From positions 1-18,420 of the forward strand of contig CAKUQQ010000022.1 in NCBI GenBank assembly GCA_934675575.1: a stretch of 18,420 bases of DNA. Direction: 5' to 3'. Origin of the DNA: an uncultured Muribaculaceae bacterium (GTDB lineage: Bacteria > Bacteroidota > Bacteroidia > Bacteroidales > Muribaculaceae). The notes beneath the pieces were generated by a model. It did not search any database. It had not been told where the DNA came from and saw only the letters and a list, made by a program, of their open reading frames with translations. The translations under genes were made by a program, and so were the position numbers. Below are positions 16,123-18,420 of this stretch, piece after piece; positions within the stretch are counted from its first letter, which is position 1, and each line of letters starts with the position of its first letter.

Positions 16123-16164
16123 TTATTCCTTAACCCTTGACATCAATACTACGGTCTCCACATG
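16123..16164 (-). pseudogene. rlmD: 3'-end remnant of rlmD (23S rRNA uracil methyltransferase), likely attachment site
   Basis: Minus-strand codons 16164 to 16123 read HVETVVLMSRVKE-stop. This is the C-terminal signature of the RlmD/RumA family, which commonly ends in HVETVVL(L/M)S plus a few residues. Only four more codons (TTLS) can be matched loosely upstream, and no other part of rlmD is present. The 3' end of rumA/rlmD is a known integration target of serine-recombinase elements in Firmicutes, so this is best read as one end (attL or attR) of an integrated element. By orientation the element would lie to the right (higher coordinates). The match is short, so chance or another family cannot be excluded. 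Confidence 0.55.
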
Positions 16165-16214
16165 GCTTAAAGTTGTTCTACTACTTTAGTTATAATAATA
16201 AAATACGGCTCTAT

Positions 16215-18185
16215 TTATATCACCTGTACGTTTTCATTCATAGCAATCAACTTACAGATTTCATCGAGCTCTATAAAAAGTACTTTTTTACCAGCCAAAC
16301 GCGCGAGCATTTTAAGCGTTCCTTTTAGTCCATGGTCAAAGTATTGCGGTGCAATAACTGCAATAACATCTACTCGTGCATCTGTCATTCCTTGTTCAAC
16401 AAATTGCCTGATGATTTCCTCACCTTCCTTTGCCGTTGCTAGTAACGGTTTTTCGGCAAGCTCTTCAGTGGTTCTTTCTCTACTTCTTCCACCAGATTTA
16501 TTTTCGCTGTTCTTTTTTATAATTCCGATCATTTGATAATAGCTGTTGCCTACTTGTATCTGCCCGGATACATCGCCAAATTCTCCGCCTTTATGCGGTT
16601 GTGGGCGATACGAAGGTAAGATTCCATAGAAAACTTTGGGCAAACAACTCATAGTAGCATCTTTTAGACATTGGTTTATCTTTTCAAATGAGCATGTTCC
16701 GTTGATGCACTTTTCATTCATACGAACCGCAAATGGTCTTATGTTAGGATCTGGACTCGCATTATATTGGAAACACGATACATCCGAGAAAAGTATTTCA
16801 ACTTCAGTATTTGCACCTATCTTTTCATGTACAATATAAAGTTCGTCACCCATAATGCACATTTTATAACCTAGGTTGTGATCCTTATAAACATTCAAGA
16901 TATTCTTGTTAATCGCATTCACTAACCTATCCTTAGGCAAAAACCACGGTTTAATTTCACATGAGCGATGTTGTTCTGCGCAGGTAACTCTTAGAGGCGC
17001 ATCACAACTGCACTCTAAAACTCCCTTCCTATTATAGGTCAATGCCTCGCCGCAATGTGCGCAGTACGGCAACTCATATGATTCACATTCATTACAATAA
17101 ATCCGTGGAATCTTGAAAAAAAGATCTTCCTTTTGTAAAAGCGGCTTAACATTATCAGGAACAGTGCACCGAAATTCCGTTTCTTCCCCCAAAGAGGATA
17201 TTATTTGAGTTAAGAGCCAGTTGAGTTCCTCAAAATCACTCGTGTGACCGGGCCATTTGATTTCAACCCCCATCTCCCGAAAGATTTCTCCAGCTGGCCG
17301 CCCTTTCAGATTCTCAATTTCTTCGAGGATAATTTCGATTGCAGTTTTTGACCAGCTAAAAAGCACGGAAGATGGTAGATGCTTATAAATGCCGAGATTT
17401 CCCTTACTGACATTATACTTTACTGTGGCGGTTGTTTCATCATTAATTTCAGCAATATAGCTGCCGGATGTGTCAAACCTTCCCGCTTGAATTCTCTCCA
17501 CTTCTCGTGTTTGCTCTTCAGTAAATCCAGAGGAATTGGAGATGGCTGTTTTCTCTCCACCCGTTCCTTGTAGGACAATCCGGCTCATCGCTCGGAAGTT
17601 CGTACATCGTTCAATCGCCTTCTTGGGTGGCTTGATTTGCGTAATTGTATTTCTCAGTTTTTCCTCAATTAGACTTATTACACACGTCAACATTTTTTCG
17701 TGTTTGCTTATGCTTGCAAGATAATTTTTCTCTGTTCCTATCCACAAGCAGCCTTGGTGCATTTCCCAGACGCTATCCGCTTTTCCTTCCTCATTAATGA
17801 AAGAATATTCTTTGCTGTAGCTATAAATCATTTCCAATCGATCCGAGCATGTTTTTAGCGAAACATACTTCAAATTGCGAAAACCTTCTACATCAATATA
17901 GTCCTCTTCAGTTTGCTCCAAAGCCTTTAGTGCAGATATATCTTCTACAGATAGAGTTTTTGAAAAAACCCAAAGTGTGAAGGTAACACGATTTCCATAG
18001 GTGTAATCATCGATGACTGCTTCAATTTCAGCTTCTGTTATATCTGAAAGTAGCAATCGGCGAATAATTTCCGTTTTCTCCTTGTGTTTGATTTCTTCCC
18101 CATCAATCTGCTTTTCAACAGCTAGATCATACAATGCTTGCCATGGTAAGGTATACAGTTTCTTCGCTGATTCTTCGAAATTCAC
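16215..18185 (-). CDS. Unknown zinc-ribbon protein with N-terminal SAP-like helices
   Basis: 656 residues from GTG 18185, chosen because AGGAAGGTGA ends four bases before it. The longer TTG reading to 18230 would place that site inside the gene. I do not recognise the family. The N-terminus NFEESAKKLYTLPWQALYDL with EKTEIIRRLL shortly after resembles a SAP-type or similar small helical nucleic-acid-binding motif. In the middle, CNEC (364-367) and CAHC (375-378), then more cysteines to about 409, form a zinc ribbon or double ribbon. The C-terminal 170 residues contain VDVIAVIAPQYFDHGLKGTL and KKVLFIELDEICKLI, alternating strands and helices like a nuclease- or TIR-like Rossmann end, but no catalytic motif is certain. 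It lies just inside the rlmD scar, so it may be element cargo. Confidence 0.7.
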   Translation of the reverse strand: MNFEESAKKLYTLPWQALYDLAVEKQIDGEEIKHKEKTEIIRRLLLSDITEAEIEAVIDDYTYGNRVTFTLWVFSKTLSVEDISALKALEQTEEDYIDVEGFRNLKYVSLKTCSDRLEMIYSYSKEYSFINEEGKADSVWEMHQGCLWIGTEKNYLASISKHEKMLTCVISLIEEKLRNTITQIKPPKKAIERCTNFRAMSRIVLQGTGGEKTAISNSSGFTEEQTREVERIQAGRFDTSGSYIAEINDETTATVKYNVSKGNLGIYKHLPSSVLFSWSKTAIEIILEEIENLKGRPAGEIFREMGVEIKWPGHTSDFEELNWLLTQIISSLGEETEFRCTVPDNVKPLLQKEDLFFKIPRIYCNECESYELPYCAHCGEALTYNRKGVLECSCDAPLRVTCAEQHRSCEIKPWFLPKDRLVNAINKNILNVYKDHNLGYKMCIMGDELYIVHEKIGANTEVEILFSDVSCFQYNASPDPNIRPFAVRMNEKCINGTCSFEKINQCLKDATMSCLPKVFYGILPSYRPQPHKGGEFGDVSGQIQVGNSYYQMIGIIKKNSENKSGGRSRERTTEELAEKPLLATAKEGEEIIRQFVEQGMTDARVDVIAVIAPQYFDHGLKGTLKMLARLAGKKVLFIELDEICKLIAMNENVQVI

Positions 18186-18337
18186 AAAATCACCTTCCTC
18201 ATTGTGGTTGTATCTACATATTAAACGCAAGTTTTACCAACTAATTGGTATCCGATTGAAGCCCGTTCATTCTATAAACTAAATAGCAGCTGCTTAAGTA
18301 CATTACGAACGGATGGCTGAATCACCCCACTACCAAC
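18186..18337. other. Intergenic region upstream of the zinc-ribbon gene
   Basis: 152 bases between two minus-strand genes. It holds the AGGAAGGTGA ribosome binding site for the gene starting at 18185. I see no good promoter: TTGGTA at 18235-18240 and AT-rich boxes after it are poorly spaced. No terminator hairpin was found for the gene ending at 18338. Confidence 0.4.
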
Positions 18338-18420
18338 TTATTTGTCTTCTTCAAGAACTTCGCCGGGATTGGGCGGTCCAGCTGCCAGGTGATATTCATC
18401 GGCCTGCTGCCTGTGTGCTT
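18338..18420 (-). CDS. C-terminal end of an unidentified gene (runs off window)
   Basis: The minus-strand frame gives 26 residues, QQADEYHLAAGPPNPGEVLE near the end, then EDK and a TAA at 18338-18340. Codon choice and the acidic, proline-containing tail look like a true C-terminus. The other frames either stop early or end in less protein-like sequence. The family cannot be told from so little. It may be a protein of the same mobile element as the zinc-ribbon gene. Confidence 0.4.
   Translation of the reverse strand, partial: AHRQQADEYHLAAGPPNPGEVLEEDK

Noticed and set aside
18231..18337. Promoter for the zinc-ribbon gene
   Set aside because: TTGGTA and AT-rich boxes are present, but no pair has acceptable spacing of 16-18 bases.
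1..18420. CRISPR array, tRNA, rRNA or insertion sequence transposase
   Set aside because: No regularly spaced repeats, tRNA-like cloverleaf, rRNA stretch or DDE transposase motif was seen on either strand.

Overview
The window looks like accessory DNA from a low-to-middle-GC gut-type Firmicute (Clostridia, Lachnospiraceae or Oscillospiraceae style). Reasons: strong AGGAGG/GAGGTG ribosome binding sites, TTG and GTG starts, TTGATT-N17-TATAAT promoters, and a zinc-ribbon serine recombinase of the Clostridia type. Species cannot be told from the sequence. No rRNA, tRNA or CRISPR array was seen.

Layout. (1) 1-401: start of a minus-strand gene, probably an AAA ATPase, whose promoter lies inside a perfect 18-bp inverted repeat (436-483). 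(2) 578-1857: gene debris. The end of the first and start of the second ATPase half of a UvrA-like protein is joined near 1345 to the C-terminal two thirds of a radical SAM/SPASM enzyme. (3) 1880-11857: a seven-gene minus-strand operon. In order of transcription it holds a small Cro/C1-type regulator, two TcmP-family proteins, an SPL-like radical SAM protein, a type III Mod methyltransferase, a type III Res helicase-nuclease and an AIPR-family protein. Genes overlap or are separated by 33 bp or less. A near-consensus promoter (11906-11934) sits in front, divergent from a plus-strand promoter (11976-12004). (4) 12088-12631: a plus-strand HTH protein that reads through only with a +1 shift at CTC-TGA-C, followed by two terminator hairpins. 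(5) 12732-14216: a decayed large serine recombinase. (6) 14306-15865: an unknown protein with a C-terminal membrane anchor. (7) 15866-16214: a non-coding stretch with TGACATC repeats and a 13-codon remnant of an rlmD 3' end, a likely integration scar. (8) 16215-18185: an unknown 656-residue zinc-ribbon protein. (9) 18338-18420: the last 26 codons of another minus-strand gene.

How the genes fit together. The seven-gene operon is the centre of interest. Mod and Res alone would form a type III restriction-modification system. Here they are locked into one transcription unit with an SPL-like radical SAM enzyme, two partner proteins with methyltransferase-like folds, and an AIPR (abortive infection) protein carrying a PD-(D/E)xK-like N-terminus. 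My inference is a compound defence system in which the radical SAM/TcmP module adds or senses a nucleic-acid modification that Mod, Res and AIPR act on. No function of this combination is shown by the sequence itself. The surrounding dead recombinase, gene fragments and rlmD scar show repeated mobile-element traffic.
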